Made by a program: the position numbers and the translations under genes
In this document: piece after piece, positions 1-11,559 of the stretch
How the letters are laid out: every line of letters begins with the position of its first letter
Position numbering within the stretch: position 1 is the stretch's first letter
The notes under the pieces: model-generated
The model's database searches: none
What the model was told of the DNA's origin: nothing
Seen by the model: only the letters and a program-made list of their open reading frames with translations
From: Haemonchus contortus
Taxonomy: Eukaryota > Nematoda > Chromadorea > Rhabditida > Trichostrongylidae
NCBI GenBank assembly: GCA_000469685.2
Contig: LS997567.1
Span: forward strand, 45,948,678-46,012,677
Reading direction: 5' to 3'
DNA: 64,000 nt

Positions 1-47
1 CTTGGATAATGGGCTGAACGGATAAAGTTTCAAGAGGATAAAGTCTT

Positions 48-285
48 GGGCCATTAATCAATCCCTTCCGAGGAATGCGCCCACGCAGTCAGCTTCCATT
101 CAGAATCGCAGTTGCGTTTCGAATGCGTATGTGGCCTACAGTGATCGTCCCAGACGAGTCTGTTCCACTTAACTGACCCCGGAGAAATCTAAGGCTTGGT
201 TGGCCTAAGCGCCTACCGATCCGGATCTTGAACCCGTGACCATGCGTGTAAGATAAAACACCACTTGCCACTACACCGCCACGGA
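48..285 (-). mobile_element. tRNA-derived SINE, copy 1
   Basis: Read on the minus strand, it starts with a tRNA-like head (GTGTAGTGGCAAGTGG, A-box-like; GGGTTCAAGATCC, B-box-like), passes a GGGA(G/C)GAT stretch and ends in GGGATTGATTAATGG. The same order recurs in five other places in the window. Part of the middle present in copy 2 is missing here. Confidence 0.65.
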
Positions 286-289
286 ATGG

Positions 290-2290
290 ATAGACCATGA
301 ATTCATGCAAAAATTTTCCCCATATCCATCCAGTTTCGGTAGAAGCTTCGTTTGGACAGAGTGTAAATAACATTCATGTAAATAATAGATGAAATACATT
401 AGTCAAGGCAGACGTCCTTCTCGAGAAAACCTGATTACCCTCCTTAGCCTTTGTTCCTCTCCTCAGCGCGATAACTATTATTAGGTTGATCGAAAAGTTT
501 TGATAGGGTTCTTTAAAAGTTCCTGAACTTTCGATTATTAAACGATACCAATAATGTACCATGTGATAGTGGTAGAACATTCTAGAACTTTCTCCGTAAT
601 GAGTGTGTAAAGGCGCACTTTATTTTTAATCATTTAATTTTATTTCGTGTGCGTCGACCGACGCGCTTCCATTCCGCTTCCGCGCTTCCGGCATCCACCC
701 CAAGAATTTTCTTCCTTCCTGCTTCTGGGATTCGGACGGAATCCTGTATTACGAACTGCTCGTTCAAGGCCACACCGCCACCGTTACTTGTTACGCTGGT
801 CAGCTGCAAAAACTTGCGGAATCCTTTCGAGAAAAAAGGGCATAGTCGAACTTTTGTGCACCTTCTCCATAGAACGCTAGCTCACATAGGGAAAGAGACC
901 CATGCAAAATTGGGGAAGTTAGGCTGGGTCCTGGTTCCCATCCACCCTATTCACCGGCATTGCTCCCTCAGATTACCACTTGGTCCGGCCCCTTAAGGCT
1001 TCTCTAGTAAAAAAAAATTCGTAACTGTGACCACTCTAAACAAATGGTCGGTGACTTCTTCGACTCCCAATCTTCCCAGTTTTGGGAGAAGGGAATCGCT
1101 GACGTGGCCGTTGAGGAAGACAATGTCATAACTAACGGTGTTCATTATATTGTCGATTACCATGCATTGTTTTTCTGAGTTGTAAAACAAAACAGAAAAA
1201 GTCCTGACCCTATTATAACTTTTTGATCATCCTAATATTAAAATGGTCATACTTGGTCACCAAAATAAGTGGGTTTATGCAGTTTTTTAGGATCCCGTTA
1301 GAAAAGTACCATACTCGTACTGGACTGACTTACAGGGAGGATTTACAAATAAACACAGCTAAGACTGTATCCGAGGCCAAGATTCACTGACATTTTTTAG
1401 TAATTGTAGCTCATTCTTCCTCATTTCAGTGGTGAACGGCATCATTCTCCTCCTTACTTCCACGTTTCCTCTTTCTTTTCCTGCTAGTCTCAGGGTGTAA
1501 TTTATCCCAATACCCACTCATTTTCATTTCTATTGGGAGATCCTCATCTTCCCATTGTGAGTTTGCTGTTAACCTTCGGATCTCTGCTGCCATACATTGA
1601 ACGCCTGAATAGAGTGGAATCGATCGATCTGATCCAAACTGTTAGGCGAATGGAACAAGCGTTTGACTTAGATACAAAGTCGCACAAGCACTTGAATGCG
1701 TAAATTGCCAACAAAACAGGATGTTGGTTCCAGCTACAGAGGATATCTACGTTGATAACTAGAGCGTGTTGGAATTAGTTGACCAATGTCGGAGGGGTGG
1801 AGAGCTCAATACACATATTCCAGTCGAGCCACGTATTTCGGGTAAGCAGTTGCTTTTATTCCGTTGTCGTACTTAAGCAGTTATGACTTATGAATGAACT
1901 GATTCTGGTTTTGATGGTTGTGATAACGAGAGAGCATTTCCTGTCCAGGCAATTAGCCATGGATGAATACTGGGGTCACATTAAAACTCACTAATCGTCA
2001 GTCATGGCTTCTGTCGCTAACTTCGATGTCAATCGAAACTGTAACCTGATTATGAGCCGGGTTCTGTCTCTAAGGGTTACCCAGTGTAAATGCTTCTATA
2101 CAACGTTACGTTGGTGTTTTGGTGCACCGTTGTGCAGGTCTGTTGCGTCTATCGTAGTACGATCCTGAAAACAATGAAAAGAATTTTGTGAAAAAGGCGC
2201 TAGCCCAGCAGGGTAGGAAGAGTTTTGTATGTACTCATCCTAATATTATAACGCGCTGATGTGTGTGTGGTTTATATGTGTCTCCGACCG
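290..2290. other. No gene recognised
   Basis: Both strands carry only short open frames without recognisable domains. No RNA gene or inverted-repeat element was seen. Confidence 0.5.
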
Positions 2291-2385
2291 GAAATTCATG
2301 ACTGTTGTTCCTTTGGACCTAGGGGTTCAAATTGGAAGGGATGCAGGCGGCAGGATAGGAACACTAGGATAGGGAGACTACGGTA
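2290..2385 (+). repeat. Single unit of the GGCGGCAGGAT minisatellite family
   Basis: CGGAAATTCATGACTG, GTTCAAATTGGAAGG and GCAGGCGGCAGGATAGGAAC match the units at 49.6-50.1 kb. Confidence 0.6.
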
Positions 2386-2466
2386 AAAAGTTTTGATTTT
2401 AGGCCAAGTTTCACACGAAGAGGAGGAGAGATCTCTGTAAGCCAAGCCATCTAATTGATGTATGTA

Positions 2467-3748
2467 TTGGGTTGTCCGAAAAGTTTCCGCCGATTTTTGA
2501 CACCCCGGATTCATCAACCGTTGTACAAAAGATCAAGGACCCAACCTAATGAAGTTATATGTTTTCTGAAAGACTAGATCCTCCTCTATATTCCTGTTAA
2601 GATTATGTCAACATTTGTCGAAGTTCTCCTGTACAGGACTCGTATGAAAATGGAGAACCACTGCGCGCATTTTCGGCATCTGAAGTATTTCTTTTACCGC
2701 AAGGCCCAGAATGCGGCTCAAGCCGCATGAAAGGTATATGACGTTTGAGTAGACCATGCCCTAAAGGATCGTACAGTGCATGACTAGTTTGCGGAATCCA
2801 AACAGAGTGAATTTGCCTTCGAAGATCGGCAACCCTTAGGGAGTCTATCATCAGTTTAAACGTTCAACTCAAAATGGTAACCGAAGCAAATCGGCACATC
2901 ACTGCTCGTGGAGTAGAAAAAGGGCTTAGTGTTTCGAAATTAACCATCCATGGTCATCTGCAGACACTTGCTTTTGTAGAGCGTCTTCATGTTTGGATAT
3001 CTCGCGAAAGGAGCGAGTGCAATGCGATGGACCGCGCCTCCATGCGCGACTCGTTGCTCCAACGAAATAAAAATGGGCCGTTTCTGAAACGCATCAGCAC
3101 GAGGGACAAAAATCGGATTGTGTACAGCAATGAGGAGCGGAAACGATCGTGTAGCCCCTTGGTGAGCCGTCACAAACCGCTGCAAAAGTCAAAATCCAGG
3201 TGCGGATGACTATGCCGAGTTGCTGATGGGATTTCATGGAAACCACTTACCATGAGCTGTTGTCGCACAATCAAAAGATGACTTAGGAAAGGTACTATAG
3301 TTAGCTAGAAACTATGGAGGCAGCGATGGACTAAAGCGGCTCGAAGTGGCCAAATGTTAGGGCGTAGTCTTCCAACAAGGTACCTCTAGACCACACGTAT
3401 TTCTGGCCACTCGTCAAAAGTTGCTAAAGCTCGGGTGGGATGTCTTACCACACCCCTCATATAGTCCAGACATACCGCCATCAGAATACCACTTGTTTGG
3501 CTTTCTGCAAAAATCCTTGAATGGAAAATCGTTCAATTCGCTGGATTACTGCAAAAAGCACCTAGGTGGGTTTTTCGATTTTAAGTCTGGAACCTTCTAT
3601 GGAAGAGGGGAACTGGAACTTACTGGAAGATAGCGAAGCCTTACTGAACAGAATGGAGAATATATTGTTCGCACAATGGGTTTCTTCTTCAAGGAATTTT
3701 CATTCAAAGATGAGACCGAAATCGGCGGGAACTTTTCGGACAACCCAA
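2467..3748 (+). mobile_element. Mariner transposon, full length, dead
   Basis: The ends are inverted repeats TTGGGTTGTCCGAAAAGTTT (left) and its complement (right, ending CGGACAACCCAA at 3748), flanked by TA at 2465-2466 and 3749-3750. The length of 1282 bp is normal for mariner. The content is transposase, with stops and frameshifts. Confidence 0.92.
2620..3700 (+). pseudogene. Mariner transposase pseudogene
   Basis: Fragments in several frames follow mariner transposase order. An N-terminal HTH-like piece (MKMENHCAHFRHLKYFFYRK, from about 2645) stops in-frame. The central [20 protein letters not shown] comes at about 2990. The C-terminal piece GWDVLPHPSYSPDIPPSEYH at 3430-3490 is the mariner signature around the third catalytic aspartate (YSPD), followed by FLQKSLNGKSFNS and EQNGEYIV. 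Multiple stops and frame changes mean no active protein. It would have cut and pasted DNA at TA sites. Confidence 0.88.
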
Positions 3749-3750
3749 TA

Positions 3751-5200
3751 TAAATCAGTTACCTAGTGACGGGAAGCCTTCGTCTCTACTTGCTCACACC
3801 TTTGCTTTTTTGAGCCATAAAATCGTGATACTTTGAGAAAATTTACAAGAAAGCAGGCATATATCCATTGAAGTCGATCGACATCGTAGAAATCACAGTC
3901 ATCAGTAAGGATTCGGTGGAGAGTTTTCACAACTATGCCCACTCAAGAGCGTTAAGCAATCATCATGCAAAAAAAAAGGAAGCTTTGTTACATCTACATC
4001 GATCAGTGACCGTGTACCGATCCCGATCAATATCAACTTGTTATGTGATTGAATGTCACTTACAAAACAGCTTCGCTCAAACGCAAGGCCTTCCAACTAC
4101 TAATAGAGAATTCGATTGGAAGTGTACAACAATAAATGCAACTTCGTGTACATTTCTGTGAGTCGGTTGATGCACCGCCCTTCTACAGAAGTTGGCTAGT
4201 GCATGATTATAATGCAAGTATTCGAAGTTACAAGCATATTCGTTCCTATCCCATGTACTGTTATTTTGTGAAGGGCAACACCTCCTGCTCTTTTGACATT
4301 TTCATGAATCTACTGTACTTACGAGTGCGTAAGAATGTTGAATGTCAAACATGTATATGTGACATTTTTTTGTAACAAGAAGAAATGTAAGTTATAAATT
4401 ACAACTCCCCGCATAGCACAGCTTTTTTGAAGTGTTTGTGAGTGATCTCGTGCTCGCAATAAAAACCTCACAGCACTGAGTATTTGAATCACTTTCATGT
4501 TCATTCATGAAGGAGGATAGCGGCTGTATTTGAATGTGTAGGTTGTAAATCAGTTTATGACTGCGACACCATTGGTAGGTGGGCTATTGTCGATGTGCGA
4601 AGAAACCGCTCGGTAATTACTGTAGGAGCCACTAAGGCCGAGGGACAATACCTGGTATCTGTTCAAGGTGATGTAACCAGCTTATGTAGAAGGATGATGC
4701 ATCAACCGACTCACAGAAATGTACAACGTGGAAATGATTCAGATTCAAACTAGAAATACGACCATCACTTCATAAAAAAAATTTGAAGTATGACCCCACC
4801 TTAGTAAAAACAAAACACATTGTTCTGCAAAATGATCCGGTCCATTGGTAACAGATGCATGTAGCAGTTGTACACTTCCAATCAGAAGAGCAAATTTCTA
4901 ACAATAAGTATGGTCGATTATGGCGCACATCAAAGCAAGCAACAATCGATCAATATGCTGCCTCGACCACTCGAGCCAAATGGCTAATTGATTGGCCAGT
5001 AAAGGAGTAAGGTAGAAATTGGTGCCAAAGGTGCTAATCCAAAATGAAATCCGTTGAGTGCCTTTCATATCCTGGGTAGCTTTCCATAATAGGATTTAAC
5101 AGTGTAGGTCTTGAGATGTTCACTTCGTATAAAAGTAAATGTGACTCATTCTGTTGTGCTTTAGGGCGGAAGCTATTCATGGAACCTGAATACAACTAAC
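3751..5200. other. No gene recognised
   Basis: Two short stretches at 4125-4200 and 4690-4760 are inverted copies of one another (GAAGTGTACAACAATAAATG, TGTACATTTCTGTGAGTCGG), so an unclassified foldback repeat may be present. No coding gene was recognised. Confidence 0.4.
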
Positions 5201-5214
5201 TACTCTCCATATGA

Positions 5215-5705
5215 GTGATTGTCCATAAGCAGATCAGTATAACTACTTTCGATGAGAGGCGTAGCTTTCCCCTAAACTTCAAAAAAACATACGATATCCG
5301 TCAAAATATGCCGCACACCGGGATTTGGTCGATGAAATTGCTTTTCTTCTTGAATTGGGGAAAACAATTTGCAAAATACAGAAAAGAGCTATTTGTGAAG
5401 CATAGGCATATCATTCACTGACACTAGTGATTAACTCAGATTTGCTAGATTCACTTTGAAAACCGCTCCCACTCAAGATTGGTGCATGCCCAACTTTGTC
5501 CATTTTGGAAAAAAAGGCACAAAATGATCACTAAAACATGGGGAATGCAATGGTCTACTTTTTGTTCAGTTTTAGAATATGATGGCTGTTCCAGTACTCC
5601 CTGGATACTTTCAATAGGAGAGAATGCTTCATGCTTATAATTATAGCGAGCGTCGCCGCTAATGACGTGCCCCCAGGAACTTTAATGGACCGAGAAAATT
5701 GAAGG
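5215..5705 (+). repeat. Dispersed repeat family A, copy 1
   Basis: It matches 10600-10935 along its length (TTCTTCTTGAATT, ATTCACTGA, TTGGTGCATG.CCAAC.TTGTCCATTTTGGAAA, TGGTCTACTTTTTGTT). The right end, TTATAATTATAGCGAGCGTC...TAATGACGTGCCCCCAGGAA, is the inverted complement of 10150-10210, so the family has inverted ends. Confidence 0.6.
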
Positions 5706-6865
5706 AATTTGATGGACTATGTGTGAAAAAAGTGAAATAACCCAGTTATAAAGAGAAGACGAAGGAATCCGCGCTATTTTCGTCTTTTTTCGAATAAGTA
5801 CCGTGAGGTGCATACCTCACTGCACTGTAATGCACAAAAATGATTCAGTTGTAGGCCGAATATTCCTATGTGTGGTCTACTCTTCAGCCTTTCTTTAGGT
5901 TGGCAATGACTTCCTTGGGAATTTGTGAAATATTGGTCGTGAAGCCGTTAGAGAGCTCACGAAGCATCTTTATGCATCGAGTTGGAACACCCTGTCAGCG
6001 TTCAGGCTTAGCCTTCAGTTACCACTCCGGTCTCGGCAGTATAAAAGCTTTCTTTCAATCAGTGAACGTCAAACATGGCGGCATTCTTCACTCTTGCGAT
6101 ACTTTAATAAGTCATAGTGTGGATATGCCGATCAGAATTAGGATAATTGAGAACCCTTGCTTCCTCATTCTACTGTACTCCATCCTTTGTTCTGCTGATA
6201 CAAGACGGCTTGCATAAAAATGTGTACCTCAAAGACAGCAGAATAATTGGCAACAGCTGCAAATCTTGTCTCCCTTCTTATGCAGCAGCAGAGCCTACTA
6301 TTTCTCCACGAAGAGGATACTTAGCTTCTGACATTCACCGCCCAAACAGCCGAGTGGATTTTTAAATAGATATAATACAATATGTCTGATCCTGATGGAA
6401 AGGTCTGAGAAAAAGTCGCAATGACCTCCTCCATTGCCCACCGAAAGGATCTGTTTGATCAGAGCGACGAGGGAAATCATCTTGTTTTTGTTATTGCAAA
6501 GCTCTGACTATTGGTCCACCTTTTCGGATGTTCCTCTATCGTTTCTCTGCATAGCTTCGCAAGTTCGGACAATCGATGACTTTCTGTTGCATGCGCGATT
6601 TCACCCACATCAAGCGTGATCCGATTTTGGAAAAGGGACTCCTAGCGACTTGTAGAGCAATGAAAGCGAATCGTCCCCATTGATGAATGCCGCGAAGCTT
6701 CGTTTACTGGAACTTGCAGCTCTCTCTCCACGCATTGAAAAACGGAATCTAGCGTGGAGTAGACTATGGTCCTATTCCCTATAAAGCAACAGCGAAGCCG
6801 GCTGTGCAGCACCTTCAAATAAAGATGATGTGATTGGCTTGAATATAGAACTGTCCACCAGGGGA

Positions 6866-7440
6866 CTACCATGTCCATAGCGAATTATGATGTGGCCCGA
6901 CATGGTATACTCGGATAGCCTGCTCATCCTGGTCCATTCCGTGAGTCCTGACGTGGAGCTCTTCAGCCCTTCTTTTGGGGTCGATTTTGGAGCTAAAATT
7001 ACCGATGATTACTTTGTAGTAGGTATGATCTATTCTGTTGAGTTTTTCCAGGTCATGAACCGCTTTCAGCTCCTCATATTCGTAATTTGACATTGGTGCG
7101 TAGACAAGGAAAATGCCAGAGTTAGAGTCGAGCCACATATTTGCAATCGCCGACGTCCGATTCGTGTTGTCGACCCTCCGTACGAATCGACGTTGACGTA
7201 AACACCTACTGTCGTACCGAGGAACAATTATTTCCCAGTCTCGAGAACAGAGTGCAACGGACGATGCTGCCGTACCGAGGAACAATTATTCCCCAGTCTC
7301 GAGAACGGAGTGCAACGGACGATGCCTTCTCGTCTCGGTAAGTCGGGTGACGTCGTACATTAGCTTCCTAGCTTTCATTATAAGATCTTCGATACAAAAA
7401 TCCGATGCGAGCCTTCATGCACTGAAAGACGATCGATCGC
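6866..7440 (-). pseudogene. RTE endonuclease (APE-type) domain, decayed
   Basis: Visible pieces: DFCIEDLIMKARKLMYDVT and TRLTETRRHRPLHSVLETG (the E of the endonuclease ETR motif), then FLVYAPMSNYEYEELKAVHD, DLEKLNRIDHTYYKVIIGNF (the usual GDFN box reads GNFS) and RRAEELHVRTHGMDQDEQ. The changed GDFN motif, a premature stop and a 58-bp internal duplication make it non-functional. It would have nicked target DNA for retrotransposition. Confidence 0.75.
7213..7328 (+). repeat. 58-bp tandem duplication in the RTE endonuclease region
   Basis: 7213-7270 and 7271-7328 are near-identical (CGTACCGAGGAACAATTATT...GCAACGGACGATGC). Confidence 0.9.
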
Positions 7441-7544
7441 CATCTCGGTCCTTCTTCGTTCTCGTTTTCGTCGTTATCTCGTTATCACCCTCAGTAAGGC
7501 AACGTTCGGTAGAACCGTTCAGGAGAGGCTTCTAGATTTTAAGG

Positions 7545-8205
7545 CATTGCAAGCTCATGAGATTATTTATTATGTCCTATTCGCATTATGGTTGGTGGCA
7601 TATTGGTACATTAGAGTAGCTTGCCGTGCTTTGATATATCAATACATTATAGATATACCTGCTACAATATAGGAAAACTCGAATTTTTTTTCAGAGGCCG
7701 CTCGAATCGCCTCTCGGATTACTTCCCTGTTATTCGAATGCTAGCTTTTGGGTGATCTGGTGTATACCATACGAAGCAATCTGCAGACTTTTCACAAACA
7801 TGGATACACTTGCTAGGAGGTAGAAGATATTAATCGACCGAAACAGCAGAAACAGAAATTCATCTCTTCAGTCCTTCTGCTTTCTAGGAAAAGCTAGTGA
7901 CTTCTGGCTCGCGATTTATTCCTCCATCCGCGACCTGGATTGCTCCAAGTAATTTCCGGCTGGAGATCCTTCTGTAAGAGAAAACCCCATTGTGGCAAAA
8001 AGATGGATTGCTCCTTTGATAGCTCAACTGTTCAAGATTTCGAGACTCTAAAATGGAAAATGCAGAAGGGTAAAAATGAACTCGTTCGCTAGTGCTAGTC
8101 TTCGTTTTTCATTGGAAACAAAAGGCCACCGAAGCATCTCGAGGCATTTGCAACATGACTTAGTTGTGCAAAATCATATATATAATTATATATATGTTAA
8201 ATAAA
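7545..8205. other. No gene recognised
   Basis: Only short open frames; an (AT)-rich tract at 8178-8205 abuts the SINE tail. Confidence 0.5.
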
Positions 8206-8209
8206 AGGA

Positions 8210-8498
8210 TAAAATTTTTGGCGTTAATCAATCCCGTCTGAGGGATGCGCCCCCGCACTCGACTTCCATTCAGAATAGTAGTGGCGTAATGAGTGCGTAT
8301 GTGGCCTATACAATGACTTGCGGTGGCCCCGATGTACAAGTCAGTGCTTTTATCCTCCCAGACGAGTCTGGTACCAATTCACCGACCCCGGAGAGATGGA
8401 AGGCTTGGTTGACCTAGGCGGGCATCGATCCGGAATTCGAACCCCTGACCGTGCGTGTGATATAGTGCGTCACTTGCCACTACACAACCTCCGCCCTA
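8210..8498 (-). mobile_element. tRNA-derived SINE, copy 2 (best preserved)
   Basis: On the minus strand: GGCGGAGGTTGTGTAGTGGCAA (A-box-like), then GGGGTTCGAATTCC, a near-perfect pol III B box (GGTTCGAnTCC), then TGGGAGGATAAAAGCACTGA, GGCCACCGCAAGTCATTGTA, GAATGGAAGTCGAGTGCGGG, and the 3' end GGGATTGATTAACGCC followed by an A/T-rich tail. Internal promoter boxes at the head and a tRNA-unrelated body define a tRNA SINE. Several open frames here are only shadows. Confidence 0.75.
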
Positions 8499-8907
8499 TA
8501 TCTATGTATGTAGAAATAATGTTCTATGACTGAATGTTGCTCGATGTTCGGTAATATGTCGCTATTTTGCTAAGCAACTTGCAACTTGCAAGCAATTTTT
8601 CTTATTTGTATCTGTAATTTTTTCGGCGAAACAGATAAAATGACTCGGATCTTGTAACAAATATCGAAGTGCTGCTTTTTGTCTCATAAATACTCCTTTT
8701 TCAAGCCTTCAGAATAGCGACTAATCGAATCATAAAGGGAAACAAAAAAGTTCGATGGAGCAAGAAGAGATCTTTTAAGAAGTGTATGCAGTTTGACAGA
8801 TAATGCAGACTTAGTCGTAAACTAAAATCCGACTAAAAATGCTACGAATGCTCGAATGCGTCATTTTCTGAAATATATTACTTCTCCACTAATGTGCGAC
8901 AGATTGG

Positions 8908-9180
8908 CTGCTTTCATAGTCCGCCGGCGTGCGTGCCGGCGTGCCGGTGCACCGAGGCAGTGCTAGGGGGGGCGAGGGAGGCAGACGGTCGGTGTGCCCC
9001 TTCGGAGGGCTGAAAACAAAGAAAAACGAGATCAAAAACCAAACAACCAGGGGCTTGTGCAAATGGTTTTTGATCTTTTCTCTCTTTGTCTACAGCCCTT
9101 CGAAGGGGCTGACCGATCGTATGCCTCCCTCCACACCCCTAGCACTGCCTTGGCACGCCGGCGGACTATGAAAGCAGCCA
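8908..9180 (+). mobile_element. Foldback element, GGCTGCTTTCATAGTCCGCC termini
   Basis: The left end GGCTGCTTTCATAGTCCGCC and right end GGCGGACTATGAAAGCAGCC are complementary. The inner parts also pair (CACCGAGGCAGTGCTAGGGG with CCCCTAGCACTGCCTTGG; CCCCTTCGGAGGGCTG with CAGCCCTTCGAAGGGG; GATCAAAAACCA with TGGTTTTTGATC). Almost the whole element would form one hairpin. It is non-coding; open frames across it are incidental. Confidence 0.85.
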
Positions 9181-9301
9181 TTTACAAAAAGAAAGGAATT
9201 GCCGGAATTATCAGGTGAGGCGTTCTCTGATTTATTTTTCTAATATTTACATTGTCGTGTAATCACAGGCAAAGTAAATTTATGCCCACTGGTTTTTACA
9301 T

Positions 9302-9335
9302 ACAGTAGCGATCAAAAGTACTCGCTCAGAAAGTT
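9302..9335 (+). repeat. Solo Tc1-type terminal repeat
   Basis: TACAGTAGCGATCAAAAGTA resembles the ends of the MITE at 14861 (CAGTAGCGCTCAAAAGTATT). No partner end was found nearby. Confidence 0.35.
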
Positions 9336-9339
9336 TTCC

Positions 9340-10139
9340 ACCCGTAATTACCACCCTCTTTAATATGTGGCCGATTTGCCTGAAAATCTTACGTTTCATA
9401 TCCAGCAATATTACAGACAAAATTCATCACCATGGCAAAATGTCTTAACAACCGTGTTCTTGCAGCTCTGACCGGTTTTACATCATTCGATTGTGACCCA
9501 AGAGAATGCACCCCACGATTACCTACACCCCTCCGCGTTTGACAAAGTGTTTGGTGTTCTCGGATTATTCCTTTCAGAAGAACGACGACTCTTAGACTTG
9601 TACCATCAGCTCCAAAGGTTTAGACTAGTGAGAATTGATGACTCAGTGCAAGCTGGAGTCCTCATCATGCCCTCCTCATACTTATTCCTATCTACTACAG
9701 CTATACTACGTTTCCGAAGTCTCACAATCAGTCTTTTCATCAACATTCTAACGACCGCTGTACGTGCGGCTTCCGAAATCTCAGCCTTCTCGACCATCAA
9801 GCTAAGTCGCTAATGTCGGAAAGATGTTCGAAGGTTACAAAATGAGGATATTCTACATTAATGACGCCGGACCGAAAATCAATCTTTGCAAAAAATACCG
9901 ATTAAGATTTCTTACTAAGCGCTGTGGATATCGACTGAGATTACGTATCAAGCACTGTGAGGGGGGGGGGGTACAGGTAGTCAATTTCCTAGTTGTTCAA
10001 TGAATCGCAAAAAAGCCACTATGTTTTTTTCGTGTTTCTTCACTTAGGCTCTAATTTTTCAATAGAAAATGTTGCAGAGTTCGACTCACCATCAGCTCGT
10101 CGAGTTCTTTAATACGATGTGTAAAAATTTAAAGAAGTC
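9340..10139. other. No gene recognised
   Basis: One 106-codon plus-strand frame (9493-9813) has no recognised motif. A G homopolymer lies at 9961-9970. Confidence 0.4.
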
Positions 10140-10935
10140 TTGTTTGAAGTGTACGTTTCATTAAAGTTCCTGAGAGTACGTCATTAGCAGCGACGCCCGC
10201 TATAATTATAACCAGAAGGCATTTACTTCCATAAAAAGTATACAGCGAGTTATGAGAAGCTAATAAATTCCAAAACTTAACGAAACTAGACCGGCGCATT
10301 TCTCAGAAGATTCTGATTATTTTGATACCACTTTTTCAAAATGGATGAATTCTACCATCGGCTAGTTTCAAATTACAGGGACTTCTTGGACTGGAGAATA
10401 GCAAATAAGAGTTAGTCTCTTTCTTCAATAAATGATATGCTCGCACTTCAGAAACCGCACTTCTTTATGTATGCAAATTCCGAGATTCTAGGCGAGTAGC
10501 TATTTTTCACTACTAGCGATTGCTCACGGAAATTGAGTATAAAGACTTTACGAAATGGGTCACCCCTTAGTGACGCTGTAAGTTTTACTTGATAAAGTAA
10601 GAACTTGCAAGCATTTTGAAAAACATGTCGCTTATCGGAATTTGAACGATGAAACAGTCATTCTTCTTGAATTCAGGCACGCAATTTGCGAGCTGTAGAG
10701 AAGTGCTGTTTTCTGTTTTGTTATTCACTGAGAATAGGGGTTGGCACAATTGCTGCCACCCTACGCTCTAAAGAGTCGCTGTCACTAGAAATTGGCACAT
10801 GGTCAAACTCATCCATTCTGGAAAGGACGTAATACCGAGACGCCCACTACAACCTACCGGTCTACTTTTCGTTTGATATTGGATTATGTTAGCTACTCTC
10901 ACTGAATATTTTCAATGAAAGCGAATGCCTTCTGG
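10140..10935 (+). repeat. Dispersed repeat family A, copy 2
   Basis: The left end (CATTAAAGTTCCTGAGAGTACGT...GCTATAATTATAACCAGAAGGCATT) is the inverted form of copy 1's right end. Its own right side has GCGAATGCCTTCTGG. This is a probable DNA-transposon derivative without coding capacity. Confidence 0.55.
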
Positions 10936-11059
10936 GTATGCTTTGCGAACTTCGTTACCACGAAAATGACTCAGAAGAAGCTCATAATTTCAAGGGATAT
11001 GTACGGGATTGAAGCTGTTGAGAAAGGTGGATATAGAGAGAGAGGAAGAAAGAGAGACA

Positions 11060-11112
11060 CAAGTTCGGTATGTCTGTTTGTCCGTTTGTCTGTCTGTTTG
11101 TCTGTTTGTCGT
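11060..11112 (+). repeat. (GTCTGTTT)n microsatellite
   Basis: Imperfect TGTCTGTTTGTC repeats; the inverted counterpart is at 13860-13905. Confidence 0.85.
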
Positions 11113-11559
11113 CGCAAATTTCGGCATCACCCGAAGAAACAACTTTAGAGATTCGGAAGGGATGAACCATCGGACGAAGTTAACAGAGCACACATGAGCT
11201 CTGCGGAGCTCCGCCCACGGGGGGGGGGCGGGGCAAGTGCCGGAATGGGCGGTGCGAATAGCCAAACGTCTTATTTTGCCTTCGAAAAAGGTCTAGACAC
11301 TGGGAAAAAATGTTCAAAGGTGAGGATTGGGTCAACAAACCGGAAGGAGGAGACCCACGTGATGTGGGCCGAGCATCCTCAACATGAGCGGTACTTTTCA
11401 GATGTATTCATAACTCGATCAATTGAGGCGCAGACGCCAGGAAAAAAATAACAAGAGTGAGGAGGGCCTTCTGCGTGGTTGGCGTGCGTGGGCATAGCGA
11501 AGCCCCGCCCACATTGGGCGGGGCGTGCGTTGAGACGAAAGATACTTAGCAGAAAATGA

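Larger units (their letters stand above)
5870..7500 (-). mobile_element. RTE-type non-LTR retrotransposon fragment 1
   Basis: On the minus strand the order is endonuclease (about 7440-6870), linker (LSELAKLCRETIEEHPKRW at about 6570) and a piece of the RT domain (MLRELSNGFTTNISQIPKEV at about 5960). This matches the layout of nematode RTE elements. The 3' part with the catalytic FADD box is missing. Confidence 0.75.

Noticed and set aside
8380..8498. Possible true tRNA gene (good B box)
   Set aside because: No acceptor stem or clover-leaf continues around the boxes, and the same unit recurs with a non-tRNA body, so it is a SINE.
8929..9218. Plus frames of 74-80 codons
   Set aside because: They lie inside a foldback element that pairs with itself.
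11060..11112. Regular repeats considered as a CRISPR-like array
   Set aside because: It is a simple microsatellite without spacers in a eukaryotic genome.
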